Source: Candidatus Rhodobacter oscarellae
Lineage (GTDB): Bacteria; Pseudomonadota; Alphaproteobacteria; Rhodobacterales; Rhodobacteraceae
Assembly (NCBI RefSeq): GCF_001078595.1
Contig: NZ_LFTY01000002.1
Span: 3,420,862 to 3,484,861, forward strand
Direction of reading: 5' to 3'
Length of the DNA: 64,000 nucleotides
Shown: one piece after another, positions 7,711-15,397 of the stretch
How positions within the stretch are numbered: position 1 is the stretch's first letter
Layout: each line of letters opens with the position of its first letter
Notes under the pieces: model-generated
Told to the model about the DNA's origin: nothing
Databases searched by the model: none
The model's input: only the letters and a program-made list of their open reading frames with translations
Program-made: the position numbers and the translations under genes

Positions 7711-9000
7711 TTACTTGGACGGCACCCAGCTTGGCAGCGTGAAGTCCTGCGTGGCGAACTCGAACGGGTAGACCACGCCGACCGAGCCGTCCTCGTTCCA
7801 CTGCACCACCACCATCGAGGGCTGCGCGTCCTCATAGGGCGCGGTCAGGTCGAAGCGGGCGTTATGCGGATAGGTGCGGCCGGTGACCTCCTCGACCTCG
7901 TCTTTGCCCCAGAAGGCGTAGCGCAGCCAAAGCTTGCCGTCCTTCTCCAGCACCAGGTCCTGCTTTTCCATCTCGGCGGCCCAGGCGGCGGCCTCGAAGG
8001 ACCCCGCGGCCTCGGCGGCGGCCATGGCCTGCTTGACGCCGTGATAGGCGTTGAAGCCGTTGAAATGCGGCACCACGGGGCGCGAATCGTACTTGGCCTG
8101 GTAGGTGTCCACGAAGCCCTGGCTGACCGGGTCCAGCTCGAAGCCGACCGAGGGCACCGGCGAGAGCGTCGAGATCCCGCCGCCCGCGCCGCCGGTGTCC
8201 TCCCAATACTCCATGCCCAGGGCCGAGACGTTCACGCCGGTCATCGCCATCGGCACCTGCAGCTTCACATACTGGCTGGAAACCACCTGGCTGTTCACCG
8301 ACGAGACCTGGTAGATGAAATCCGCGCCAGAGGCCTCGGCCTTGGCGAAGATCGGCGCGAAGTCCACCGTGCCGATGTCATAGGTGATGATGTCCTTGAC
8401 CTCGATCCCCGCGACCGGCGCCAGCGCCTCGGTCACCAGCCCGGTGATCGCGCCGCCAAAGGCGGTGTCCTCGGCCAGCACGACCACGCTCTCAAAGCCC
8501 ATCTTGGCCTTCAGCACGTCCGCGCCAAAGCTGATGTATAGCGTGGCCAGCGCCTCGTCAGAGGCGATGTTCATGAAATAGGGCGCCATGCCCTCGGGGT
8601 CCTCGACCACCATGTCGATGATGCCGATGTAAGAGGTCCAGGTGTCCAGCGTCGGGATGCGGTATTCCTGCATCCGGGGCAGCCAGCCCAGCGAGACGTC
8701 GTCGATGGAGCCGGAGATGATAAAGTCCACCTCTTCCGTCTCGGCGAGGTACTCATAGGCCTTGATGCCCTCGGTGACGTCCTCTTGGGTGTCGGCGGTG
8801 ACCATGGTGATCTTCTGCCCGCCCATGATGCCGCCGGCGGCGTTCAGCTCTTCGATGGCGATCTCGGCGCCGCGCAAGGTGCTCAGCCCGGTGTCCGAGG
8901 ACAGCGAGCCGATAAAGCCGATCTTGACGTCGGCGATTGCGCTTGTGGCCAATACGGCGGCGGCAGAGGCACTAAGCAATAGTTTGAAAGTCTGTGTCAT
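7711..9000 (-). CDS. Periplasmic substrate-binding protein (LivK/peripla_BP_6 family)
   Basis: A 429-residue type I periplasmic binding protein. Residues 1-23 are a Sec signal (KLLLSASAAAVLATSAIA). The mature protein begins DVKIGFIGSLSSDTGLSTLRGAEIAIEELNAAGG, the typical ligand-domain opening of the Leu/Ile/Val and amide-urea binding group. The start has AGGGAG at good spacing. It is longer than classical LivK and closer in size to amide/urea or aromatic-acid binders. It is transcribed toward livHMGF from a promoter carrying the TGTATAC operator, shared with the microcompartment operon, so its ligand is probably that operon's substrate. Confidence 0.9.
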   Translation of the reverse strand: MTQTFKLLLSASAAAVLATSAIADVKIGFIGSLSSDTGLSTLRGAEIAIEELNAAGGIMGGQKITMVTADTQEDVTEGIKAYEYLAETEEVDFIISGSIDDVSLGWLPRMQEYRIPTLDTWTSYIGIIDMVVEDPEGMAPYFMNIASDEALATLYISFGADVLKAKMGFESVVVLAEDTAFGGAITGLVTEALAPVAGIEVKDIITYDIGTVDFAPIFAKAEASGADFIYQVSSVNSQVVSSQYVKLQVPMAMTGVNVSALGMEYWEDTGGAGGGISTLSPVPSVGFELDPVSQGFVDTYQAKYDSRPVVPHFNGFNAYHGVKQAMAAAEAAGSFEAAAWAAEMEKQDLVLEKDGKLWLRYAFWGKDEVEEVTGRTYPHNARFDLTAPYEDAQPSMVVVQWNEDGSVGVVYPFEFATQDFTLPSWVPSK

Positions 9001-9040
9001 GTTACGCTCCCTATGATGCGTCGGGCCGTTCCGGCCTCTT

Positions 9041-9058
9041 TGTATACTGTATACAGAA
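9041..9058. promoter_or_regulatory. Operator A: TGTATAC palindrome before the transporter operon
   Basis: TGTATACTGTATACA (9041-9055) is a perfect odd palindrome 41 bases upstream of the binding-protein start. The 15-mer ATACTGTATACAGAA (9044-9058) recurs exactly on the other strand at 16745-16759, in front of the glutamine-synthetase-like gene. Short AT-rich palindromes of this shape are typical GntR-family sites. No GntR gene lies in the window. Confidence 0.75.
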
Positions 9059-9141
9059 ACCGGAAGCGTGGCGCGTGTCAACGAATTCCTGCGCGTCGAC
9101 GCCAGCGCGAGGGCAACCAGGGGCGCAAAGGAGCGGTTCCT

Positions 9142-9603
9142 TTAGGGCGAAACAGGGAACTTCTTGCGCACGCGCCCCTCGATCACGTCATAGGTGCGAA
9201 AGCCGATCGCCTCGTAATATCCCAGCCCCTCGGCATTGTCCTCGGTGATGCGGGCCTCGATCTCCGCAAGGCCCGCGGCTTGGGCGGCATGCAAGGTGTG
9301 GGCGAACAGGCCGCGCCCGATGCCGCGGCGCCCGAAATCGGGGTCGATATGGGTGCCGATGACGCCGATGCCGGGCTCGATATCGTAGGGGTTGCCCGGC
9401 CACGCGCGTTTGAGCACTTGCAGCCCGACCAGCTTGGCGTCTTCCTCGGCGACCCAGCAAGAGATGTTCGCAAAGTGGTCGATATAGGTCTCGCGCGCGT
9501 ATGCGATGGTGCTGGGCAGGCGGCGCTTGCCGACGGCCTCCAGGCGGGTGAAGACGTTGGACATGGCTTGGGCGTCGTCGGGCTGGGCGAGGCGATAATG
9601 CAT
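9142..9603 (-). CDS. GNAT N-acetyltransferase
   Basis: A 153-residue acetyltransferase. The acetyl-CoA-binding motif A is clear (IGTHIDPDFGRRGIGRGLF), followed by the usual NAEGLGYYEAIGF block near the C-terminus. It is the last gene of the microcompartment operon, 45 bases after the NTF2-like gene, and may acetylate an amine intermediate; that role is inferred from position only. The substrate cannot be read from sequence. Confidence 0.85.
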   Translation of the reverse strand: MHYRLAQPDDAQAMSNVFTRLEAVGKRRLPSTIAYARETYIDHFANISCWVAEEDAKLVGLQVLKRAWPGNPYDIEPGIGVIGTHIDPDFGRRGIGRGLFAHTLHAAQAAGLAEIEARITEDNAEGLGYYEAIGFRTYDVIEGRVRKKFPVSP

Positions 9604-9648
9604 GCGCCTTTGCTCGCCCGGCCAGGTCGCGATGTAAAGCCAGTAGGG

Positions 9649-10035
9649 CTAAGCTGCGGGGCTGTCCTGGCTGAAGATGTTCCGCCAGCCGCCGCCGGAA
9701 CGCTCCCAGATGGAGCTGACATACATCCTCTCCGCCGCGCCTGTCCCGATCCGCTCGTAATGCGCCAGATAGGACAGCAGCGCCCGGTCCTCGCCCAGAT
9801 CAAGCAGCCTGGCCTCCGACAGCGCATAGCGCAGGATCGACGGCCCATCGCCGAGCTGCGAGACGTGCCCCGCCTTGTCGGAGAACCCGCTGGGATAGAC
9901 GCCCAGGAACCGCTCGTTCAAGAGCGCCGCGTCCGCCGCCGCGTCGCCGCGCAGCAGAGCGTCCCAGACCTGCCGCTCCAGCGCCAAGAGCTCCGTCAGG
10001 CGGGCCTCATCCGGCAATGGTGCCGTCCTCGTCAT
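9649..10035 (-). CDS. NTF2-like / DUF4440 protein
   Basis: A 128-residue protein of the SnoaL/NTF2 fold, recognised by the helix LLALERQVWDALLRGDAAADAALL, then a strand-rich half with SYLAHYERIG and VSSIWERSGGGWRNIFSQDSP. Such proteins are cone-shaped small-molecule binders or weak enzymes. Its ATG lies inside the end of the RidA gene (29-base overlap), which argues for translational coupling in the microcompartment operon. No specific ligand can be proposed. Confidence 0.75.
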   Translation of the reverse strand: MTRTAPLPDEARLTELLALERQVWDALLRGDAAADAALLNERFLGVYPSGFSDKAGHVSQLGDGPSILRYALSEARLLDLGEDRALLSYLAHYERIGTGAAERMYVSSIWERSGGGWRNIFSQDSPAA

Positions 10036-10411
10036 GCACGATGGCGTCCACGTCGATCTCCACCACCATCCCCGGCTGGCTAAGCCCCGCCGTCACGCCG
10101 GTCAGCACCGGCTCGATCCCGGCGAAGACCTCGCCATGGGCGCGGACGAATCCGCCGGTGTCGCAGTCGGCGGTGAAATAGGCGCGCACCCGCATCACGT
10201 GGCGCAGCTCGGCTCCGACATCCCGCAGCGCGGCCTCAATCCTTTGCAGGATGTAATGCGTCTGCGCGTAGGCGTCGCCGGGCGCGTGCAGCTTGCCGCT
10301 GGGCTCGATGGCGGTGGTGCCCGCCACGTAGACGAAGGGCCCGACGCGCTTGGCGCGGGAATAGCTGCCGATCTCTTCGAAGCGGCCGCCGCCCTGGGCC
10401 TTGCGGATCAT
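10007..10411 (-). CDS. RidA/YjgF-family enamine/imine deaminase
   Basis: A 134-residue RidA-like protein: start region FEEIGSYSRAKRVGPFVYVAGTTA, the middle QTHYILQRIEAALRDVGAELRHVMRVRAYFTAD and the C-terminal EIDVDAIVHD. RidA enzymes hydrolyse reactive enamines and imines, releasing ammonia and a carbonyl. The catalytic Arg is not at the exact canonical position in my reading, so activity is inferred. It overlaps the preceding dehydrogenase by four bases. In this operon it fits clearing of imines produced by amine oxidation. Confidence 0.85.
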   Translation of the reverse strand: MIRKAQGGGRFEEIGSYSRAKRVGPFVYVAGTTAIEPSGKLHAPGDAYAQTHYILQRIEAALRDVGAELRHVMRVRAYFTADCDTGGFVRAHGEVFAGIEPVLTGVTAGLSQPGMVVEIDVDAIVHDEDGTIAG

Positions 10412-11586
10412 GACGCCAACCGCGCCTTGATCGCGTCCGCCGCGCGACGCAGAGCATCGCGTTCCTCCTCGGTCAGGCGAAGCTCCTCGACCTCGACCAG
10501 CCCGCTGGCGCCCAGATGCGCGGGCACACCCAGGACCACGCCCTCGATGCCGTATTCGCCGTCCAATCGCACCGAGACCGGCACCGGCCCGCTGCGCGCG
10601 CCGCGGATGTGGTCCAAAAGCTCGACCGAGGCATGCGCAGGCGCAATCGTCGCCGAGCCCATCTTTTTCAAGGCCACCACCTGCCCGCCGCCGGTGACGG
10701 CGTCCTGCACGCAGGCCGCGATCCTCTCGGGGCTGAGGAACTTCTCCAGCGGCGCGCCTTTGATCCGGGCGAGGCTTGGGATCGGGGCCATTTCCTCGCC
10801 ATGGCTGCCCAGGGTGATGGCCTGCACGTCCGCCGGGGTGACCCCCGCCGCCATGGCCAAAGCGTTCCGAAAGCGGCTGGAGTCCAGCGTGCCCGCCATG
10901 CCCAGCACCCGCTCGCGCGGGAAGCCCGTGGCGCGCAGCATCTCGGTGGTCATCTCGTCCAGCGGATTGGTGACCACGATCACGATGGCCTGCGGGGCCT
11001 GGGTGCGGATCGCCTCGGCGGCGGTCTGGATCACGCGGGCGTTCACCCCGATCAGGTCGGCGCGGGTCATGCCCGGCGAGCGCGCGCGCCCGGCGGTGAC
11101 CACCACCACGTCGGCGCCGCTGACCTGCGACAGGTCCTCGCCGCCCAGGCAGCGCGCCCGCGCGCCGGTGATGCCGGTGGCGTGGTTGAGGTCCAACGCC
11201 GTCGCCGCGGCCAGCCCCGGCGCGATGTCGATCAAGGCGATCTCGTCGGCCATGTCCGCCATCGCCGCCAGATGCGCGATGTTGCCGCCCACGCCGCCCG
11301 CGCCAACCAAGGCGAGCTTGCTGAAACGCCGCGCCGGAAGGATCGCGCCCCGACGGGGCGCCACCCACCGCGCCGAGCGCTTGTACATCAACCGCCGCAT
11401 CGCCGTGGTGCCATCGGTCTTGACCGGGGCGGGCCGCTCCAGCGGCCCATCGACCAGCCTGATCCCGATCCGCGCGGCGGTCTCGCGCGCCACATCCGTG
11501 ATGATGTCGCCGGGCAGGATCTCGAACACCACGCGCCCGCGCTGGCGCGCGTCCTCGATCAGTTCAGAGCCTACAACCCTACTCAT
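10408..11586 (-). CDS. LDH/MDH-type 2-hydroxyacid dehydrogenase with N-terminal extension
   Basis: A 392-residue protein. Residues from about 88 are a complete malate/lactate dehydrogenase: Rossmann LALVGAGGVGGNIAHL, the MDH-type substrate loop AGRARSPGMTRADLIGVN, VTNPLDEMT and the catalytic-His block GSHGEEMAPIPS. In front lies a segment of about 85 residues absent from ordinary LDH/MDH. It holds a helix (SELIEDARQRG) and PGDIITDVARETAARIGIRL, a pattern I associate with short N-terminal segments of other microcompartment proteins. It overlaps the BMC-T gene by eight bases. The extension is a candidate cargo-targeting region. Substrate (malate or another 2-hydroxyacid) is open. Confidence 0.8.
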   Translation of the reverse strand: MSRVVGSELIEDARQRGRVVFEILPGDIITDVARETAARIGIRLVDGPLERPAPVKTDGTTAMRRLMYKRSARWVAPRRGAILPARRFSKLALVGAGGVGGNIAHLAAMADMADEIALIDIAPGLAAATALDLNHATGITGARARCLGGEDLSQVSGADVVVVTAGRARSPGMTRADLIGVNARVIQTAAEAIRTQAPQAIVIVVTNPLDEMTTEMLRATGFPRERVLGMAGTLDSSRFRNALAMAAGVTPADVQAITLGSHGEEMAPIPSLARIKGAPLEKFLSPERIAACVQDAVTGGGQVVALKKMGSATIAPAHASVELLDHIRGARSGPVPVSVRLDGEYGIEGVVLGVPAHLGASGLVEVEELRLTEEERDALRRAADAIKARLAS

Positions 11587-12202
11587 TGCGTCCTTCGATC
11601 GCCTCAATTGCCCGCGTCGCGGCCTCCATCGCGGTCTGCACCGAGTTCTCGGACCCGCTGATGAACAGGCGCCCGAACCGGCCCACCGCGCGCACCTCGA
11701 CGATGTCGATCTCGGCGGCCTTCTCGGCCTCGTTGGTGGCGATGGAGATATAAGCCGCGGGGGCGCATTCAATGATCCCCAGCGTCTGCCCCGGCACCAG
11801 CAGCGCGCCCTTGCGCCACTTGTTGAGAAGCTGCGCCTGGTGCGGCTCCACGCTGGTGATGATCTGGGTGGAGGCGATCGCGGGCTTCAGCCGGTCCTGC
11901 ATCGACGCGCCCAGCTCTGACAGGATCGCATCGCGCGCCATAGAGACCTCGGCATTCGACGGCGAGCGCAGGATGAAAAAGCCAAACTCGCGCTCGACCA
12001 TCTGGCTGGTCGCCTCGACGCTCGAGGCCTTCAAGGCGCGGTCGATCAGCCCGAACACGCCGTTGCCCGGCGCCAGCTCGCCGATCAGCACGGTGTCGCC
12101 CGCCAAGGGGATCGAGCCCTGCACCGTCGCGCCATTATAGGCAGCGAATTTGGGTTGCAGGTTGTCGATCTGCATCAGCGCGCGGATGGTGATATCAGCC
12201 AT
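11579..12202 (-). CDS. BMC-T tandem-domain microcompartment shell protein
   Basis: A 207-residue protein with two BMC domains. The second is clearest: GIIECAPAAYISIATNEAEKAAEIDIVEVRAVGRFG followed by ISGSENSVQTAMEAATRAIE, the normal shell fold order. The first (residues about 15-95) shows GLIDRALKASSVEATSQMV and SNAEVSMARDAIL. BMC-T trimers form pseudohexagonal tiles with larger gated pores. It overlaps its neighbours on both sides (dehydrogenase by eight bases, aldehyde dehydrogenase by one base). It is one of only three shell genes in the locus. Confidence 0.9.
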   Translation of the reverse strand: MADITIRALMQIDNLQPKFAAYNGATVQGSIPLAGDTVLIGELAPGNGVFGLIDRALKASSVEATSQMVEREFGFFILRSPSNAEVSMARDAILSELGASMQDRLKPAIASTQIITSVEPHQAQLLNKWRKGALLVPGQTLGIIECAPAAYISIATNEAEKAAEIDIVEVRAVGRFGRLFISGSENSVQTAMEAATRAIEAIEGRNE

Positions 12203-13578
12203 TAGCCATAGTCCTCATAGATGTCGCGCCAGTTGCGGTTCGCATAGGCCACGCGCTTGATGTTGATCAGATGCAGCGCGGTGACGTTGTCGGAGGTGAT
12301 CGAGCCCGACCAGGTGCCGGTGCCCAGCATAAAGCTCGGCTCCATATCGGTCGCATATCCCGCCCCGCCATGGATCGCGGGCACGTTCACCAGCACGCGC
12401 CCCGTGGGCACTCGGGCGAAGTCCGCGACCACCTGCGGGTCGTTGGAATGCACCACCGCGGAGTGCCCCCAGCCCTCGAATTTGGCGATGCTATGCGCCA
12501 GCTCGATGCCGTGGCTGGAATTCTTCGCCGCGTAGAAGGCCATCACCGGGTTCAGCTTCTCCGCCGACAGGGGCCGGTGCCAGCCGATCTCGGTCTCCTC
12601 GCTGATCAGCGCCTTGGTGCCCGGCGGCACCGAGAACCCGGCCAATTCGGCCAGCACCTCGGGCGCCTGCCCGACGCGCTCTGGGTTCATGCGCTGCTTG
12701 CCCAGAAAGATCACCTTGGCCAGGCGGTCGGCCTCCTGCGGCGTGCAGAAATAGCAGCCCGCCTGCTTGAGTGCCGCGCGCATGTCGCGGGCGATCTCGG
12801 GATCGGCGATCACCGCCTGCTCGGAGACGCAGGCGGTGCCGTAGTCGAAACTCTTGGAGGCCACGATCATCTCGGCGACCTCGTCCAGGTCGTCCTTCAT
12901 CGAGCCGTGCACATAGCAGGGCACGTTGCCCGCGCCGACGGCCAGCGTGGGCTTGCCGCAGCTATAGGCCGCCTTGACCATGCCTGGCCCGCCGGTGGCC
13001 ATGATGATGCTGGTGCGGCGGTGCTTCATCAACGCGTCGGTGCCCTCGATGGTGACCTCGCTCAGGCATTGGACCAGGCCCTTGGGGGCGCCGGCCTGCT
13101 CGGCGGCCTGCGCCAGGATCTTGACGGTTTCCAGCCCGCAGCGCAGCCCGCGCGGATGCGGCGCGCAGACGATGGCATTGCCCGCCTTCACCGCGCTCAG
13201 CACCTTGAAGATGATCGTGCTGGTGGGGTTGGTCACGGGGATCAGCGCGGCCACCACGCCCATCGGCTCGCCAAAGGCCGCGATCTTGGTGGCGTCGTCG
13301 CGCCACAGCATGCCCAGCGTGGTGACGTCCCGCAGCCAGTTCACCGTCTCGCGGGCGTTCATCAGGTCCTTGATGCGCTTGTGCTCGGGGTTGCCGTATC
13401 CGGTCTCCTCATGCGCCATCTGGCCGAGGCGGGCGCATTCGGGCTCCACCGCGCGGGCCATGGCCTCGACGATGGCGTCGACCTGCGCGGGGTCGGTGCC
13501 CAGGAAGTCCTGATAGGCCTTAAAGGCGGTGTCGGCGGCCCGGCGGGCCGCGGCGATGGAAAGCAGGTCGTTATCCAT
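12202..13578 (-). CDS. CoA-acylating aldehyde dehydrogenase (microcompartment-associated)
   Basis: A 458-residue aldehyde dehydrogenase of the acylating group. The catalytic Cys (about residue 250) is in SFDYGTACVSEQAV, which matches AdhE- and sulfoacetaldehyde-type acylating enzymes more than PduP/EutE. Other family blocks are IPVTNPTSTIIFK and ATGGPGMVKAAYSCGKP. Enzymes of this group turn an aldehyde, NAD+ and CoA into acyl-CoA. In microcompartments this is the core enzyme that consumes the toxic aldehyde. The start MDNDLLSIAA is just inside the 3' end of the upstream gene. No obvious encapsulation peptide is seen at either end. Confidence 0.9.
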   Translation of the reverse strand: MDNDLLSIAAARRAADTAFKAYQDFLGTDPAQVDAIVEAMARAVEPECARLGQMAHEETGYGNPEHKRIKDLMNARETVNWLRDVTTLGMLWRDDATKIAAFGEPMGVVAALIPVTNPTSTIIFKVLSAVKAGNAIVCAPHPRGLRCGLETVKILAQAAEQAGAPKGLVQCLSEVTIEGTDALMKHRRTSIIMATGGPGMVKAAYSCGKPTLAVGAGNVPCYVHGSMKDDLDEVAEMIVASKSFDYGTACVSEQAVIADPEIARDMRAALKQAGCYFCTPQEADRLAKVIFLGKQRMNPERVGQAPEVLAELAGFSVPPGTKALISEETEIGWHRPLSAEKLNPVMAFYAAKNSSHGIELAHSIAKFEGWGHSAVVHSNDPQVVADFARVPTGRVLVNVPAIHGGAGYATDMEPSFMLGTGTWSGSITSDNVTALHLINIKRVAYANRNWRDIYEDYG

Positions 13579-14761
13579 GGGCGCCCCCGGCGATCTTGTC
13601 CATCTGGCGGCGCGCCTCCGAGGCGTCCGTGGCGGTGATCCCAATCGTGTCCAGGCGGCGCCCGGCGGCGGCAACATCCGCGCCCAGAACGCTGGAGGCC
13701 AGGGTGATCATCGCCTCGGTAACGGGCACCTTTGTGCCGGTCAGCCTGGCGGCGGAGACCAGCGGCACCAGCGAGCCGATCACCCCGTCGCGCAGCGCCT
13801 GCTTGGCGCTCTCTTGATCTGGAACCGGGCGCGCGGCTTCGCCGCGCGATCCTCCTGCATAGAGGTCGATCCAGTCGTCGGTGTCGGGAAAGGATCGCGT
13901 GCCGAAGGCGTGCCCGACGCTGCGGCGCTCCTCGGCAAGCTGTTCAATAATGCGTCTCTGTTCCGGCCCGATGAGGCTGGCAAAGCTCTGGTTTTCCGGC
14001 AGGGGCTGCCCGCCCATTGGGATCGGCTGTGCGCCAGAGCCCAGCGCTGGCCCCGACATCAGCAGTGCCGGGAATTCCACCAGCGCCGACCCGTCATGAA
14101 AGCCGTTCACGGCGATGGGATGGGGCGGCTGGATCGCGATCAGCGGCGTCACGGCCGCCAGGACGTGCTCGCGTCCGCTGGGCAGGGTGGCGGCGCCGAC
14201 GGCGCCAGCCTGGGAGAGATGCAGCACCGCGCCCTCGCTGCGGATCCAATAGGGCAGGCCCTGAGTCTCCACGATGGTGAAATCCGCTGTGGCGCCGCCG
14301 ATGCGCAGATACCAGGCGGTCTCGAGCGCGCCAAAGGTGCGCCCGCCGGGCAGTACGATGACCTGCCCGCCCTGGAGATGATCGGCCAGAACCATCGCAT
14401 AGGTGCGCTGCTTGTGGACCGGCCCGGTCAGGAAGATAAGCTCGGCGTCCTTCACGGCGGCGTCAAGCTCAGCGGTCAGCTTGACCGACGGCCCCTGCGG
14501 GCGATCCACGTGATAGGTCCCAACCGGCCCCGCCCCACGCAGGGTGATGCCGGAGGAGGCGCGCATCGCCTCCAGCTCGGCCCCGTAGGCTGAGAACAGC
14601 GTGACCTCCGCCCCCTCGCTCAGACACAGCGCTGCAATCAGCCGCGCATCCGCGCCACCGCCGAGCACCGCAATTTTGGAAAATTGCGGCACATCCCTTG
14701 CAAGGGATGTCCGGCGCGCGCTCGAGGCGGCTTCAGCGAAATCAGCGAACGGGTTGCTCAT
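13571..14761 (-). CDS. Rossmann-fold opine/ketopantoate-dehydrogenase-like protein
   Basis: A 396-residue protein with an N-terminal NAD(P) fold (KIAVLGGGADARLIAALCL from residue 29) and a long helical C-terminal half. The layout resembles octopine/opine dehydrogenases and ketopantoate reductases, which reduce an imine or 2-oxo group. A motif such as ILPGGRTFGALETAWYL fits opine-type enzymes (PGG/N block). Lying between two microcompartment genes, it may handle the amine/oxo-acid chemistry of the pathway. Codons 18-31 are made of two palindromes (14691-14710 and 14670-14687) of the same style as those just upstream, suggesting a repeat has invaded the coding sequence. Substrate unknown. Confidence 0.7.
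   Translation of the reverse strand: MSNPFADFAEAASSARRTSLARDVPQFSKIAVLGGGADARLIAALCLSEGAEVTLFSAYGAELEAMRASSGITLRGAGPVGTYHVDRPQGPSVKLTAELDAAVKDAELIFLTGPVHKQRTYAMVLADHLQGGQVIVLPGGRTFGALETAWYLRIGGATADFTIVETQGLPYWIRSEGAVLHLSQAGAVGAATLPSGREHVLAAVTPLIAIQPPHPIAVNGFHDGSALVEFPALLMSGPALGSGAQPIPMGGQPLPENQSFASLIGPEQRRIIEQLAEERRSVGHAFGTRSFPDTDDWIDLYAGGSRGEAARPVPDQESAKQALRDGVIGSLVPLVSAARLTGTKVPVTEAMITLASSVLGADVAAAGRRLDTIGITATDASEARRQMDKIAGGAHG
14670..14710. repeat. Double palindrome inside a coding sequence
   Basis: A 20-base perfect palindrome (14691-14710, half ACATCCCTTG) and a second with arms GCAATTTT/AAAATTGC around GG (14670-14687), three bases apart. They encode residues 18-31 of the Rossmann protein without a frame break. 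Architecture and arm sequences match the intergenic pair at 14791-14835. Confidence 0.8.
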
Positions 14762-14790
14762 CTGGGCGCGTTCCTATCGGCTGGGCGGGC

Positions 14791-14835
14791 CAAGAATTTT
14801 CCAAAATTCTTGTCCGATTTCTTGCAAGAAATCGG
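14791..14835. repeat. Intercistronic double palindrome
   Basis: Arms CAAGAATTTT and its complement around CC (14791-14812), one base, then a perfect 22-base palindrome with half-site CCGATTTCTTG (14814-14835). It occupies most of the 81-base gap between the BMC-H gene and the Rossmann gene. In RNA it would form two adjacent hairpins. Similar pairs occur at 24905, 29450 and 30633. Confidence 0.8.
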
Positions 14836-14842
14836 CCCGCGC

Positions 14843-15136
14843 CTATCCGAGACCTTCCAGGATGGCCTCAAGCTCGTCATGCGGGCGCGCGATCACGTGG
14901 ACCGAGACGACCTCGCCGACCTTGTTGGCCGCCGTCGCACCCGCGTCCGTCGCGGCCTTCACCGCGCCGACCTCGCCGCGCACCAGCGTGGCCACCAGGC
15001 CGCCGCCGGGGCGCTGCTGCGAAACGATGGTGACGCTCGCGGCCTTCACCATCGCGTCCGCCGCCTCAATCGAGGCCACCAGGCCCCGCGTTTCGATCAT
15101 GCCAAGGGCCGCCTGGCCCGCTGCTGGTTTCGCCAT
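14843..15136 (-). CDS. BMC-H hexameric microcompartment shell protein
   Basis: A 97-residue single BMC domain: [26 protein letters not shown], then the pore loop RPGGGLV (residues 42-48), [15 protein letters not shown] and [11 protein letters not shown]-like ending (seen as [18 protein letters not shown]). The start MAKPAAGQ is chosen because GGAG lies eight bases upstream; an in-frame non-ATG start further up lacks this. Hexamers form the facets of the shell. The Gly-rich pore loop suggests a small unobstructed pore. This is the only BMC-H gene seen, so facets would be built from one hexamer type. Confidence 0.95.
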   Translation of the reverse strand: MAKPAAGQAALGMIETRGLVASIEAADAMVKAASVTIVSQQRPGGGLVATLVRGEVGAVKAATDAGATAANKVGEVVSVHVIARPHDELEAILEGLG

Positions 15137-15151
15137 TTTAGGTCTCCTCAC

Positions 15152-15397
15152 TCACGCCTTTGAGACGCTGTCCACGATTGCGATAATGCTGGCATCCACC
15201 GGCGCACCGGTGGCCCCGCTCGGCAGCCGCGCCGCCGACCCCGTCGTTACGATCACCTGGTCGCCCTTGCCCGCGCCCACGGTGTCCAGCGCGATGATCT
15301 CGCCCGCCGGCACCTCCACCAGCAAAAGCGCCCCGCCCACCAGCGAGGCGTCCTTGGCGGTCGCGGTGACCGTCCCGGTGACGCGGCCCAGCAGCAC
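15152..15397 (-). CDS. BMC-P vertex protein (EutN/CcmL family)
   Basis: An 81-residue pentamer-forming protein that caps shell vertices. The family pattern is complete: LLGRVTGTVTATAKDASLVGGALLLVEV at the N-terminus, the GAGKGDQVIVTTGSAAR turn and the C-terminal VDASIIAIVDSV strand. The start is GTG, overlapping the TAG of the glutamine-synthetase-like gene by one base, an arrangement that implies translational coupling. With BMC-H and BMC-T it completes a minimal closed shell. Confidence 0.95.
   Translation of the reverse strand: MLLGRVTGTVTATAKDASLVGGALLLVEVPAGEIIALDTVGAGKGDQVIVTTGSAARLPSGATGAPVDASIIAIVDSVSKA

Noticed and set aside
10034-11920. Plus-strand open frame of more than 600 codons across the RidA/dehydrogenase genes
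   Set aside because: Antisense of two well-supported genes, with biased composition and no family features.
12271-13638. Long plus-strand frame opposite the acylating aldehyde dehydrogenase
   Set aside because: No motif; Asp/His/Arg-rich antisense product of a clear ALDH gene.
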